Source: Vigna angularis (Eukaryota > Streptophyta > Magnoliopsida > Fabales > Fabaceae). Taken from it: 64,000 nt of DNA. The notes below the pieces were generated by a model. That model ran no database searches and was not told where the DNA came from. It saw only the letters and a list, made by a program, of their open reading frames with translations. The position numbers and the translations under genes were made by a program. The stretch lies in contig NC_068977.1 of the NCBI RefSeq assembly GCF_016808095.1, forward strand, positions 29,475,364-29,539,363, written 5' to 3'. Positions 21,745 through 33,539 of the stretch are shown piece by piece (within the stretch, counting starts at the first letter, position 1; the number at the start of each line of letters is the position of its first letter).

Positions 21745-23400
21745 TCATTTTACAACCCAAATATATCTACCACTTGAAACACCATAATGCTTAATTTTAC
21801 ATTTGTTAGATGTATGACCCTTTTTCATACAATAAAAGCATGATACACCATTTGTGTTCCTATAAGTTGTTCCTTTTTCTACCCAAGTTCTACGGGTTCT
21901 ATAATTATGCTTATTTTTAATTCTAGGAACATACTTATTTTTAACAACCTTATTTTCATTATTTTTACTACATTCTCCTAAGGTTGTTTCATCTAGTAGT
22001 TTTTTATGCTTAACACAAGATGCACATTTATCACTACTAGTAAATTTACCATTTTCAAAAAATAAAACTTTATTTTTCAAATCTTTATTTTCTTCAAAAA
22101 TATTTTCAAAATTTAATTTTAAATTCTTATTTTCTTCAAGAATATTTTCAAAGTCTGATTTCAAATTTTTATTTTCTTCAGAAATATTTTCAAAATTTAA
22201 CTTTAAATTTTTGAAATCCTTTTTCAATTTCTGATGGGCTTTATCTAATTTTTCAGATTCTACTATTAAAGCAGCATAAATTTCATGCAATTCATTTTCG
22301 CTAATTTGACTAGAATTATCAGAATCGCTAGATGTACTTACTTGGCTTCCAACGTCGTCGTTCACCACTAAACAGATGTTTGCTTCTTCATCTGAGTAGC
22401 TTGAATCTGAAATGGTCTCATTGTCGTCTTCCCATGCAATGTATGCCTTCTTTTTCTTGAAGAATTTCTTTTCTTCACCCTTCTTTTGATTTGGGCAGTC
22501 TGCTTTTAAATGTCCCTTTTCTCCGCAACCGTAGCATCGGTAATATGAGGAAGATACTGGATTATCTTTCTTTTCGTATCTAAATTTTCCTTTACCTTTA
22601 GACTTCATGAACCTGTTCAGCCTTTTTATCATGAGTCTCAAATTTTCTTCATCTTCTGAATCTTCATCTTCCATTTTGCTCTTGCTCCTTTCTACCTCAG
22701 ATTTCAAGGCTAGACTCTTTTTCTTAGTTTTTGCTTTTGCTTCTTCTTCATCTAGTCTTCCGAGGTCAAGTTCATGTTCCCTCAACTTTCCAAAAAGTGC
22801 CGCCATAGTCATGGTGTTGAGATTTTGTGACTCAGAAATTGCAGTCACTTTTGGTTGCCAAGACCTGTCTAAAGATTTCAAAATTTTTATATTAAGCTCA
22901 TCAGTATCTAAAGACTTACCTAATCCAATAAGATGATTTACGATGTTGGTGAAGCGTTTCTGAACATCTACTATTGTTTCGCCTTGCTTCATCCTGAACA
23001 TTTCGTATTCCTGGATTAAGGTATTCTTTCTAGCTCTCTTAACATCATCTGTACCTTCATGGGTTACTCTAAGTACTTCCCACATTTCTTGTGCAGTTTT
23101 ACAAATAGAAATCCTGTAAAACTCGTCAACAGTTAAAGCAGATGAAATAATATTACGAGCTTTTACATCATTACCAAATTTTTTCTTATCTTCAGCAGTC
23201 CATTGGTCACGGGGCTTTGGTTCCTGCATATTGTTAGTTGGAACAAAAGGACCAAATGCAACAGCATCCCAAATATCTATATCAATAGATTCCATAAAAA
23301 TTTGCATTCTGACTTTCCAAAATGCGTAATTTTCACCTGTGAATAGTGGTGGTCTATTGATTGATGCACCCTCTGCAAAGGTTTGATGTGATCCTGCCAT
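21745..23400 (-). CDS. Copia gag polyprotein with two CCHC zinc knuckles
   Basis: Intact 551-aa gag from the ATG at 23400 (MAGSHQTF). The open frame extends back into the primer-binding site without an ATG, so this start is preferred. The N-terminal gag domain of plant Copia elements (NRPPLFTGENYAFWKVRMQI near residue 15) is followed by the UBN2-type helical capsid region. Then come an acidic/basic linker, zinc knuckle 1 at C289-C292-H297-C302, and a Lys/Glu-rich coiled coil with repeats of NFENI(S/F/L)EENK. A second knuckle lies at C521-C524-H529-C534 near the C-terminus. The protein would form virus-like particles and bind element RNA. It is the only protein this element can still make. Confidence 0.93.
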   Translation of the reverse strand: MAGSHQTFAEGASINRPPLFTGENYAFWKVRMQIFMESIDIDIWDAVAFGPFVPTNNMQEPKPRDQWTAEDKKKFGNDVKARNIISSALTVDEFYRISICKTAQEMWEVLRVTHEGTDDVKRARKNTLIQEYEMFRMKQGETIVDVQKRFTNIVNHLIGLGKSLDTDELNIKILKSLDRSWQPKVTAISESQNLNTMTMAALFGKLREHELDLGRLDEEEAKAKTKKKSLALKSEVERSKSKMEDEDSEDEENLRLMIKRLNRFMKSKGKGKFRYEKKDNPVSSSYYRCYGCGEKGHLKADCPNQKKGEEKKFFKKKKAYIAWEDDNETISDSSYSDEEANICLVVNDDVGSQVSTSSDSDNSSQISENELHEIYAALIVESEKLDKAHQKLKKDFKNLKLNFENISEENKNLKSDFENILEENKNLKLNFENIFEENKDLKNKVLFFENGKFTSSDKCASCVKHKKLLDETTLGECSKNNENKVVKNKYVPRIKNKHNYRTRRTWVEKGTTYRNTNGVSCFYCMKKGHTSNKCKIKHYGVSSGRYIWVVK

Positions 23401-23420
23401 TTGAATGACTATCAAAGCAA

Positions 23421-23432
23421 GCTCTGATACCA
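23421..23432 (-). other. primer-binding site of the Copia element
   Basis: Minus strand TGGTATCAGAGC, the standard plant Copia site complementary to initiator tRNA-Met, two bases from the LTR end. Confidence 0.92.
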
Positions 23433-23434
23433 AT

Positions 23435-24538
23435 TGTCAGAATCGGCTGCAGCGGAATGGTTAGCGTGGAATAACAAACCAAGAGGGTTTTTAATACGAA
23501 CGTGTGCCTTTTAATTTCTACTCAATTAAACTTACTTAGCAATTAACAAAGACAAATAAGGCAAGAGTAAGGTTGAGAAAAATTTGCACAAATGATTTTA
23601 TCCTGGTTCGGATCTTACCAATCCTACGTCCAGTCGTTTATCTCAAACAAGATAAACTTTTTCACTAACACAAAACAATTACAAACTACAATCACAAAGA
23701 TACAATTTGTAAGAGTTTAGAAAACACCTCTCTTGATACCACAAGAGATGAAACTACACCTCCTTTGAGTCTTCACAAAGGATGAACACCTCCTCCGAAT
23801 ACTTCACGAAGGATGAACACCTCCTCCGAATACTTCACGAAGGATGATTCTCTTCCGAACACCTCCTTAGACACACCAAGGATGAACCGACTATTTCCTC
23901 TGTCACCGTAGCAGCACTTCACCAGCTCCACAGACAAGAGTTTCACAAGCCGAACAAGAACACACAAGTCTCAAGAATTTCTGAGTATTTTGAGCACAAG
24001 GGAAGAGTTTCTGTGTCTCTTGTTGAGAGGAAATGAGAGTCTATTTATAGACTCATCCAAAAGCTCTTCCATTTTTCGTTTTCAGCCTTTCTGACTGTGT
24101 TAATCGATTAGCTACAGTGGTTAATCGATTAACACTCCAACGGATAGTCCAACGGCTCTAAAAATGGCTAGTTTTTCAAACGGTCACTGTGTTAATCGAT
24201 TAGTCTGATCTGCTAATCGATTAACACCCTCTGTTAATCGATTAGCACTGCACTGCTGAATTTTTCCATTTTTCTCTGGAACAATCGATTAACAGCCCCT
24301 GTTAATCGATTAGCTACAGTACTTGCTACAACACATTGCTACAGTAATGCACTACAGTATTTTGCTACAGTAATTTTACAAAACACTTTTCTTTTTCTAA
24401 TCTAAGTCCTATACATATTTCTAAGAGTATTACAAAAGCTTTCCATCACAATACAGATCTTCAAATCATTTTGATTCTTGATTGGTCTTGACTTGATTTG
24501 GACATCATCAAAACTTCATCTTCATCATTTTGCTAACA
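23435..24538 (-). repeat. 5' LTR of the Copia element (1104 bp)
   Basis: The minus-strand promoter LTR. It shows TG...CA ends and about seven ATCGAT-centred palindromes at about 24100-24315, like the left copy. Confidence 0.93.
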
Positions 24539-25060
24539 GTTACTACACTCACGGGTGCACAAACGGCCTCAAGCTACATATTCATACTAGTCCGGACAGT
24601 CAAGTCAAAGTAGTCGGTTAATATATGTTTATATGTTTTATACATGTTGTATGAGTATCTTAGTTGATTGTTGAATTGTACTCCCACATGAATATTAAAT
24701 TACACTAGCTTACCCTTGCTTTTCTGTGGTTTGTTTTTGTATGTGGTTTCTCCTTTGCAATGATCACCTTAATGGTGTGAGCTTAGGGATGCAGTCTTTT
24801 CAGTGGAGCAGCTGAAGGGGGAAAGAGAAGCTTGTAGTATAGTTATTTATTTTTGTTCTTCAGGTGAATATTTTTATTCACCAAATCTGTAATTCTTGTT
24901 TTGTCATTATTCATGTAATGTTCATTTTAGTAGTTTTATACTACTAAATTGGGATGTTACAGCCATCAATTATACACTTGCAATGATTCAATAATATAGA
25001 TTACATGTAGATGAATATTAATTGAAGCCTCCTATAGTTATAACATTCCAAATGTTTAAT

Positions 25061-25964
25061 CACTAGTACAAAAACAACGTACAATGTCGAATATTTTGGG
25101 TCTTTCACGTCGAATTCGAGAACGACGTCATATCGGGAGACGTTAAATTGAAGTCGAATTTAAAAAATTCGACCTTAAATTTAACGTCGAATTTTATCAA
25201 TAAACGACATTAATCAATTTTTTTATTTTTTTTAAATTAATTGTGATCCTTTTTTACAACTCTACGGGATCTGAAAAGCAGAAAAATAACAAATTTCAGT
25301 TTTTGGTATTTTGTAAAGCATGAACTATGAACGTGTAATATAGTATCAACAACAAACAACAAACAAATACAATCAAACAATAAACAAGTTCAATCAAACA
25401 ACAATAACAAACAAGTTCACCCAAACAATAACAACAAACAAGTTCAACAAAAAATAACAAGAAACAAGTTCAACAAATAAGTTCTTCAAAACGAAAACGA
25501 AAACGAAAACTAACCTTGGTTCATCGGAATAAAGTGTTGTCACACGTGAGAGAGAAAACAGAATGCGCCTATGAAGGACAACAACACGAAAATAATTGGT
25601 CAAAACAAACAAAAGTCATATCTAAAGTAGTAAATTAACATGCATTTGTATCAAATGAAGAAATTTTACATGTGATGGTCGTCAAACTTCGTTCGAGAAA
25701 AGTTTGAGCAGAGAAGAGGGTCTCGCGCACTAAGATAAAGTGAATGAATTTTCAATCTCCCGCTCAAATTTTTATTGAATTCACTAATTTTGACGTCTAA
25801 CTCTGGGGCATTCGACGTTTTATATCCTTTTACGTCGAATTACAATTCTAAACGATGTTTAATAATTGCATTTATTTACAAAAATGTCATCAGTCATTTT
25901 TAACGTTGGCTATTGAGTGATTCGACGTTAAACGCGTGATGTTATACGCTATTTTTGCACTATA
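25061..25964. mobile_element. CACTA-like non-autonomous DNA element
   Basis: The left end reads CACTAGTACAAAAACAACGT. The right end, reversed, reads TATAGTGCAAAAATAGCGTA, an imperfect inverted pair. Sub-terminal motifs ttcgacgt / acgtcgaa recur near both ends in both directions, as in CACTA elements. The 3-bp sequence aat flanks both sides (25058-25060; 25965-25967) and could be the target duplication. The middle holds caacaaacaa-type repeats. No transposase. The outermost bases on the right do not match CACTA exactly, so the class is tentative. Confidence 0.6.
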
Positions 25965-25967
25965 AAT

Positions 25968-28048
25968 ATAATATTTTCTAATTACAATATTTTAATCATA
26001 TTTTTATTATCATATATTATAAATAATGACTACTTTAAAAAACACACGCAATGAAATATAAAGCACGTCTCATGAATATGAGAGTGCAATTTACCCTAAA
26101 GATCATTTATTTGTGCAATGAATATCATATAGAGTTTACCTTAATGAGAGCCATATATTTCGTAGGACAAATTCTAAAAGGTTTAGTGATAGCAAGAAGA
26201 TTTATGTACTTAATTTTGGATAATTATAAATATTATGAAGTTAGTTATTTTCAATTAGTTGTATCTCAAATTTTCAAAACAAAAAATAATGATATACTCT
26301 TAAGTCAATGTGTGAAACGGCTTTCAAATTAAGAGAATTTCATTTAAATTTGTGTATGTATGGTAACGTATTAGAAGTTAGTATGATAGCGTCTTTTATT
26401 TAAACTTTTATATGAATTTTAAATGTTAATACTTACTGTTTTATTTTAATTTCTATTATAAAATTATGACATCATAATTATTGAAATAATTTTATCAAAT
26501 TCAGCTCTATCCCATTTGAATCTTTGAATCGTGGTTTTAACTGGTTCAAGCAAAATTTCAAAAATATTAAAAAATGAAGTAAAATTATTGTTTGAAACTC
26601 ATCTTATAAGAAAATCAACTCAAGTACCACGTTTTAATTTTCATATATGGGATGAAAGTAATTGGCAGAACAATTGAATAACTTTACCTAATTTGTTTAA
26701 GAATAATATATTTAACACATGTTAGTATGAATAAGTTTTCAAAGACTTCAATGTAGTTGTTGTTTATTTTTTGTTCAATGTGTGATTAACTTGTTTGTTA
26801 TTTTTGTTTGCTTGTTTTTGTTGCATTTAACGTTGTACACTTGGATCCACAACTCCTCGTCATAGTTCAAAAGGTATAACAAATCCTAATCTCCAAAAAT
26901 CCTCGTCATAAAATTTAATACTATTGAAAATGAGAGAGCAGAATCAATACTTTTAAAAATAAAGAGATCAAACAAAATCAAAATTTTAAGTAGAAACCAT
27001 TTCTAATTTTTTGTTAAAAATATATTTAACCTTATAAATAATGAGTTTGTGTTTAACTTTTTTTCTTAAAAAAAACATAAAAAAAAGTGGAAGATGAGCA
27101 CAATCCGTTCAAAATTCAAAAGAATATGAAAGAAAAGATAAAAAAATATCTTATTCTTGTTTTATTATTTTATTAAAGGGTGTATTTTATAAAAGAAATA
27201 AAAACACTTTCTAATTTAATTCTCATTATCCACTGCATTGAATTTAAAAAATAAATTTATACTTCAACAAACCTAGGAAAACACCCAAAATCGTGACAGG
27301 ATTATGAATAAAAAAATAATTATAAAAACAGAGTATGAAAAAACTACAAAAAAACAATAAAAATAAATACAAGGTTTACAAAATGAGATTTTGGATCCAG
27401 GAGTGAATTAGGTATGGAAAAAGTATTAGCATCCCCACATCATTCCTCCTAAAACAATACTTTTAATTAAATATGCAAATACTTTTAATTAAATATGCAA
27501 AAGATACGTGGTTTTTAAAATATTTAATTTTTTCAAAAAGATAAAAAAGAAAACAAGAATAACTTTTGTTGATTTTTTAGTCCAACAACGATTGAACATT
27601 GCTCTTATATATTCTCATTCAAGACGAGAAATTAGAGTTATACAATTCTTTATCAAAACTATTTAAGAAAATAATTTAATATTTTGTGTAGTGAATTCAA
27701 CAAGAATTACATTGTAATGCTTATTTTTATTTATAATTTTTATTTATAATTTTTATTTATAATAGAAAGTATACCTGTAAACAAATATATGTTTTTGTGT
27801 ACACTAAAAAGTCTATAATTATATCTCATGAGATGATTTATGAGTGTGTTAAAGAAAGAGCGAAGTTCCATTTGTCTATTTTTTTTATATGATAGATTTT
27901 GTGTATTTATATGAACACATTTTGAAATCCAAATATAATATTTTTTTTTTTATATGATAGTGTAAAAATGAGATTGAGTGGTGTGGGTAGATAACATGTA
28001 TTGGACTAAAAAGATAAAAATCAAAGTGGGAATAGAAAACATAGATGG
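25968..28048. other. AT-rich intergenic DNA, no gene supported
   Basis: Includes a 93-codon open stretch at 26051-26332 with no recognisable family. A short duplicated phrase (tacttttaattaaatatgca, about 27458 and 27480) and a run of tttatttataatt repeats near 27725-27760 were seen. Confidence 0.4.
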
Positions 28049-28057
28049 AAGATTAGA

Positions 28058-29070
28058 GGCAGTTGCTCCCTCCATTACCACCGAATACTCCTTGCACCAC
28101 CCCATACCAATTTTGCCCTTCTCTAAAACGGATGTCAACATTCGTTTCACCTTCAACGGATGTTGACATCCGTCCGTTCACATATTTTATATATTAATTT
28201 ATTATTTTTATTTAAAAAAAAAAAGATCTTCAACGAATATGACGACATCCGTTAACGGATTGCCACATCCGTTTTAATAAAACTTTTAAAACTATTTTGA
28301 TTATTATTTAAATAATAATATATAAATTAAATTAATAATAATTATTTTATTAAATAAAATAAAATTAATTCATAAATAATTAAGTAATAATTTTAAATTA
28401 ATTAAATAATATTTATATATTAATTTAAAATATAATAAATTAAAAACTAAAAATTTAAAAAGAAAAAATTCATAAATCCGTTTTAATAAATTTTTAAAAA
28501 CTATTTTATTATTTAAATAATAATACATAAATTAAATTAATAATTATTATTTTATTAAATAAAATAAAATTAATTTATAATTAATTAAATAATAATTTTA
28601 AAAAAATTAAATAATATTTACATATTAATTTAAAATATAATAAAATAAAAAACTAAAACTTTAAAAAGAAAAAACTTTACGGATATCACCATATCCGTAT
28701 CTGTTTTAATAAATTTTTAAAAAGTATTTTAATTATTATTTAAAATAATAATACATAAATTAAATTAATTATAATTATTTTATTAAATAAAATAAAATTA
28801 ATTTATAAATAATTAAGTAATAATTTAAAAAAAACTAAATAATATTTATATATTAATTTAAAAACTTAAAAAAACTAAAAACTTAAAAAAAAAAAAAACT
28901 AAACGGATGTGGCACATCTGTTAAGAATTTTTTCTTCAACGGATGTCGACATCCGTTCAAGAGAAAAGGAGGAGGTGTAGGATATTTTAAAATATAAAGA
29001 ATAATTTTGGAATTTAAAAAAGTTGTGGTGGTACAAGAAGCAATGTGTGGTGGTGTAGGGAGTAACCCTC
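28058..29070. mobile_element. Mutator-like non-autonomous element with internal tandem repeats
   Basis: The termini GGCAGTTGCTCCC and (reversed right end) GAGGGTTACTCCC are imperfect inverted repeats. They continue inward for about 45 bp (ccattaccacc... / ctacaccacca...; ctccttgcaccacc / cttcttgtaccacc). The flanks AAGATTAGA (28049-28057) and AATATTAGA (29071-29079) match at 8 of 9 bases, the length expected for a Mutator-type duplication. The interior holds three AT-rich units (gttttaataa anchors at 28271, 28480, 28703; spacings 209 and 223) and ACGGATGT-GACATCCGT palindromes near both ends. No transposase. Confidence 0.75.
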
Positions 29071-29079
29071 AATATTAGA

Positions 29080-29959
29080 AATGTCAAAAGTAGATTGGGC
29101 CTAATGAAACAATGAAACTTTTTCTTTTTTTTTCTTTTAATTTTCTTTTTATCTTTTTAAAAGAAAATAAAATTTAAAAAGAAACCTTTGTTTCATTTTT
29201 TTATTTTTTTAAAACAATTTTATTCATCGACATAAAATTGAGTGTTAACATAAATTATACTTATTTTTAAACAAAATCTAAATAAATATACAAAAATAAA
29301 ATATTTAACCACATATACTTTTTTATAAATAAAAATTAAGTTAACTAACTTATCATAAAATTATTTCTTTAACAAGTTCAACAATCAAAATTCTAATGAA
29401 GGTATAATGTAATTTAATGTCATATTACATTTTAACATATACCTAATTTACTGAGAAATCATTGAAATGAAATTTGTTCTTTGTTACATATAAAATCTCT
29501 AATTATTCAAATCTACCTGATAATTTGTTCATGTTTACAGCAATTCATTGATTCAGATTTTGACCACTGGTTGGAGACTACAAATTGAATCCACCCTTAT
29601 TGAAAACGTTTAATTTATTGAATACCACAGAATTTCAATGCAAAAACAATCAATGAATCTAAAGATTCTGAATTACTTTTTTTTTTTCTAAATTTCTTTC
29701 TAACTATTATTACGAGAAAGATGACAAAATAAATTGAGGAACGGGACAGCCTGGCTTTTGACTGAGGAAACAGTTTAATGCTCATTTTAAAAATGGTTGA
29801 CTAATACTGTGAACAACTTTTTCCTAGTTTGCCCAATTTTCAAGAAACCAAACATGATCTCTTATAATTCCATGACTTGTTATTTGGTTCAGGAATGACA
29901 AATGAACTTATCATTATGATATTATCACAATTAGGTTTAATTTAAACACAAAACTCTCA

Positions 29960-30027
<68 letters not shown>

Positions 30028-31998
30028 AAATTATTAAAATATTTTTGGTTTATTAGATTGTAAATACAACCTGTATTAACTTTTCTTTTATTATTACTTC
30101 TTTCACTTGTTTATAGGATACATTTTGTAAAAAATCTGTGTTAAAAATGTGAGTAGGAGTATAAGTCCTACATTGAATAATGAGAAAATTAAGTATTATA
30201 TAAGAATATTTATAAATTTATTATTTTAAAATTTTGAATTAAAAGTGTATCAATTCTTTATATAAATTAGGTTCATATTTTATTTGGTATTCTACTTCTT
30301 TAATGACTCAGTGATATCATAACTAAAAATTTGTCTTAATAACTAACTCAATATAATTTATGTATTAAAAGTATTCATAACAAATATATCATATAAGAAA
30401 CAAAACTCATAATGTTTTAGATAGAAAGTACGTAATGTGAATCTCTTGTATAAATTGAATTCATGTATCATTTTAACATGATTATATCGTATTTCTTTTG
30501 TCTTAATTTTATTTTTTAAAATAATATTTAATAAACATTTAGAATAAAAGGCCGCTGTATTATTTTTTTTTTTAATGAGATGAGACAAAGTTTTATACCT
30601 AATAAATATGAAAACGAAAATAAAGATCAATTATTATTTTACAGGTTAAGATGAAAAAGCAACTTACCTTATGTAGTATCATGATTTATTTTAACTGTTA
30701 TATTATTAAGTTTTGAACCAATTTGTTGGATTTGAATTTTTAAGTTGATGGATTAATACAGATTGATAAACAACCCTAACCTCCCATACAACCTTCAAGG
30801 TAGATATGCCAAATTGTAAATAAGAGGATAATGCATATACAAAATCACACAATATCTTGATTTTGTAAGAAAAATAATAATAAAGTATATACTATGAAAC
30901 GAATAGCCTCGTGTGACATTTTTTTTATGGCGAACGTTAATATCATAATGAGAACAACTTCTTTTGACAACTATGAGAACAACTAATTAGAATATAGCTT
31001 ATGTTTTTGTAAATAAATACTTGATCAAATAGAACATGTTACTTATATTAGGTTAAATAATTAATATTCCGTAAATTTTTTAAATGTAACCATGTGTGAT
31101 TCTCTATTTGCCAGCTACTAGTGTACTTCATGTGGTTTGGTTTTAAACTTCCAAATAACTCTTAACACGTATTTACTTATATATTATAAAGTTGTTTTTA
31201 CAAAGAAATAATATTATAAGGTTGTAATGAATATTATAAAATGGGGTCAACGAGGGAAATCTTTGGCAACGTAAATTTTTAAATGCATGTGAAGTGTAAC
31301 ACTCTTCAACATTGATCTTCAAAGATTTTTATTCAAGATTCATATCTCCAACCACTACAACTTGAGACTTTTTGTAGGGACAAGAAGAAACTCCTTAAGT
31401 ATTTAATATTGAACTCGAGATAGAAATAGTATGGAAAAGAAAGACAATATTGGAAAACTTTTCGTTGCTTCTAGGTTGATCATATAATTATGGGATGTTG
31501 TTTTGCTTTCATATTATAATGATTATGAGTTATGTGTTAATTCTATGTTTATTTTGGTTTATGGATGACACATAATGTCTTTTAAAAAAAGTACTGTTTA
31601 AAAATATTTTAAAACATAATAATTAAATGATTTACAACGTTTCGCATACAATCAATTATATTATATAATATTTGATTTGATTATCATAACTTATATATTA
31701 ATTATGAGAATTGATTATTTGAAATTTAATTCAATGTTAAATTCTACAAATAATTTTTTACAATTAAACATAATCAATTGGATTATTGTGAGACTCAAAA
31801 TATTTTAATAATAGACTTTAAAATGAGTAAAAAATGAAGTTTATAAATAGAAGTTAGACGATATTTTTTATCAATTTATTTTAAACTTTTTAAATTTAGA
31901 AAATCCTTTTTCTCTCTATATTATCTTTATAGACAAAAATGAATTTTTTTATCACAGAATTGGTATTATTGTAGTAAACAAAACTACTACATCTGTAT
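29080..31998. other. AT-rich intergenic DNA, no gene seen
   Basis: Contains an (AT)n microsatellite at about 29963-30025 and otherwise short A/T runs. No open frame with recognisable content on either strand. Confidence 0.45.
29963..30025. repeat. (AT)n microsatellite
   Basis: About 63 bp of uninterrupted AT dinucleotide. Confidence 0.97.
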
Positions 31999-32156
31999 TG
32001 TGTCAGACAGTTTACATACCCCTCACTACATATATACCTTTTAACTTTCTTTTCCATACATCAGTTACTATTCACTTTCTCTCTCGAACTCTACTCTTTT
32101 TCTCTGCATAATCTCTCGCACTCATTTCTCTATGTAACACTCACTCCATCTTAACA
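31999..32156 (+). repeat. probable 5' LTR end of a decayed Copia element
   Basis: The segment ends cttaaca directly before a Copia-type primer-binding site. It contains a TATA-like catatatacc near 32030 and a T/C-rich leader (ctctctcg, ctctttttctctgc). The start at TGTGTCAGACAG is a guess; the LTR could be longer. Confidence 0.45.
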
Positions 32157-32157
32157 G

Positions 32158-32170
32158 TGGTATCAGTAGC
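32158..32170 (+). other. degenerate tRNA-Met primer-binding site
   Basis: TGGTATCAGTAGC differs from the standard TGGTATCAGAGC by an inserted base. It lies one base inside the LTR end and 34 bp before the gag ATG. Confidence 0.65.
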
Positions 32171-32203
32171 AAGGTTGCGAACCTGGTGGATCAGTTCAAG
32201 AAG

Positions 32204-33165
32204 ATGGCCGACGTAATACATAGTAACCTTCCTGTGTTTGATGGAAAGGGGTTCGACGGCTGGTGCGTTAAAATGGACGCCATTCTTGGTTTTCAAGAGG
32301 TGGACGAGGTAGTCAAGAAGGGTTTCAAGGAACCATTGAAGGGTGACTCTAAAGAGACGAAGCGACAATATAAAGAGAATAAAATATTAGATTGCAAGGC
32401 CCGAATGCTTTTGCACCAATGCGTGTCGGCTGCCATCTTCTAGAAGGTGTCGGAGGTAGTAACGGCGAAGGAGGTTTGGGACATTCTTCAAGAAGGCTAC
32501 GACAACACAGGCAAGGTCAAGAAAATCAAGTTACAATCGCTTCAAAGATAATACGAACTCTTAGGCATGGAAGAGCAAGAATCGGTTGTTGACTATATTG
32601 GAAGGATACAAGTGGTGGTGAATGCCATGAGAGCGTGCGATAAGGTTGTGAAAGATAAGAAAATTATGGAGAAAATCCTGAGAACGTTAACTCTGCAATA
32701 TGACCATATAGTCGTAGCAATTGAAGAATGCAAAGATGTGGAGAATATGAAGGTTGAAGAATTGCAGAACTCAATGGAGGCTCATGAACAACGTTTGCTG
32801 GAAAGAAAGAAAAGCAAAAAAAGAAATGGGTCTGGGTTCGAATCAGGCTTTACAAGTAAGAAGTTTTAAACCTAGAGGACGAGGCGCTAGAAGAAGTAGA
32901 GGCAGATCTCGGAGATGCAGATCTGGAGGAAGAAGCGTGAGTATCTCTGATCAGAACGTCGGAGAAGAGTACAACGAAAACAAGAGGGGCGGAAAGCAAA
33001 TGAGAGAGAGAGAGGTAGGAAGAATGTCGATAAGAGGAATATCCAGTGATATATGTGTAGTAAGTATGGACACTACTCATCCGAATGCTGGCACAATGAA
33101 GTCGTGAACAAAAGTAAAGAAGATGAAGTCAATCTCGCACAAGATGAAGTCGTGAATAAAAGTTA
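32204..33165 (+). pseudogene. decayed Copia gag
   Basis: From the ATG at 32204 the reading is MADVIHSNLPVFDGKGFDGW. Stops near 32441 and 32549 interrupt the line, which continues KVSEVVTAKEVWDIL, MEEQESVVDYIGRIQ and so on, the UBN2-type capsid of plant Copia elements. A basic Arg/Ser/Gly-rich stretch follows a further frameshift. The zinc knuckle near 33045-33085 reads Q-stop-YMCSKYGHYSSEC, with its first cysteine codon turned into a stop. No pol follows. Non-functional. Confidence 0.85.
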
Positions 33166-33539
33166 GGTCTTTACATAGGTCAAATCCTAAATTACCTTAG
33201 TAAAAAATTTTATTTCTAATTCATTAACCATTAGATCACAATGAAAATTTATTAAGAGTTCTTAAGATATAGTACTTCATTTTGACTATCTAGATTTCCA
33301 TTTAAACTTTTGTAGTTAGAGAAATAGTTTTTGTAGCTGAACTAATGTCACATATTTTGTGTTTCAAGTTACTTTAGTAACAATCAATTCCAGCTTTGTT
33401 AACCATTGAATTGAACTTAAAATTTTAAAGATATTCTTAACCTAATATTCTTCAATCTCACCGTTCAAATTTATATTTAGAAGTCTGTAATAAAAAATAT
33501 AACTTTTGCATTTGGAATAAGGTGTGAAATACCGAAAAC

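Larger units (their letters stand above)
19843..24538 (-). mobile_element. non-autonomous, gag-only Copia LTR retrotransposon
   Basis: A structurally complete element in minus orientation: LTRs at 19843-20973 and 23435-24538, both TGTCAG...TAACA. A perfect 5-bp target duplication GTTAC flanks it (19838-19842 and 24539-24543). A tRNA-Met-type primer-binding site lies two bases inside the 5' LTR, and a polypurine tract abuts the 3' LTR. The internal region (about 2.46 kb) holds an intact gag but lacks protease, integrase core, reverse transcriptase and RNase H; only the pol hinge remnant at 21380-21565 survives. It must depend on a full-length partner. The LTRs are almost identical apart from small indels, so insertion was recent. 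Confidence 0.93.
17876..24961 (+). mobile_element. solo LTR (about 2.4 kb net) carrying a nested Copia element
   Basis: The outer unit starts TGTAAGGACCC and ends GGGATGTTACA (TG...CA, with TGTAA/TTACA inverted ends). It is flanked on both sides by the perfect 5-bp duplication GCCAT (17871-17875 and 24962-24966). Removing the inner element (19843-24538) and one GTTAC leaves about 2385 bp without pol text, so it is best read as a solo LTR. A TATA box is at 17964 and a splice-donor-like cggtaagttt is near 18159. The lineage was not identified. Confidence 0.85.

Noticed and set aside
26051..26332. 93-codon open frame starting with ATG
   Set aside because: No recognisable motif, AT-driven composition, and no conserved neighbours. 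Possible but unsupported.
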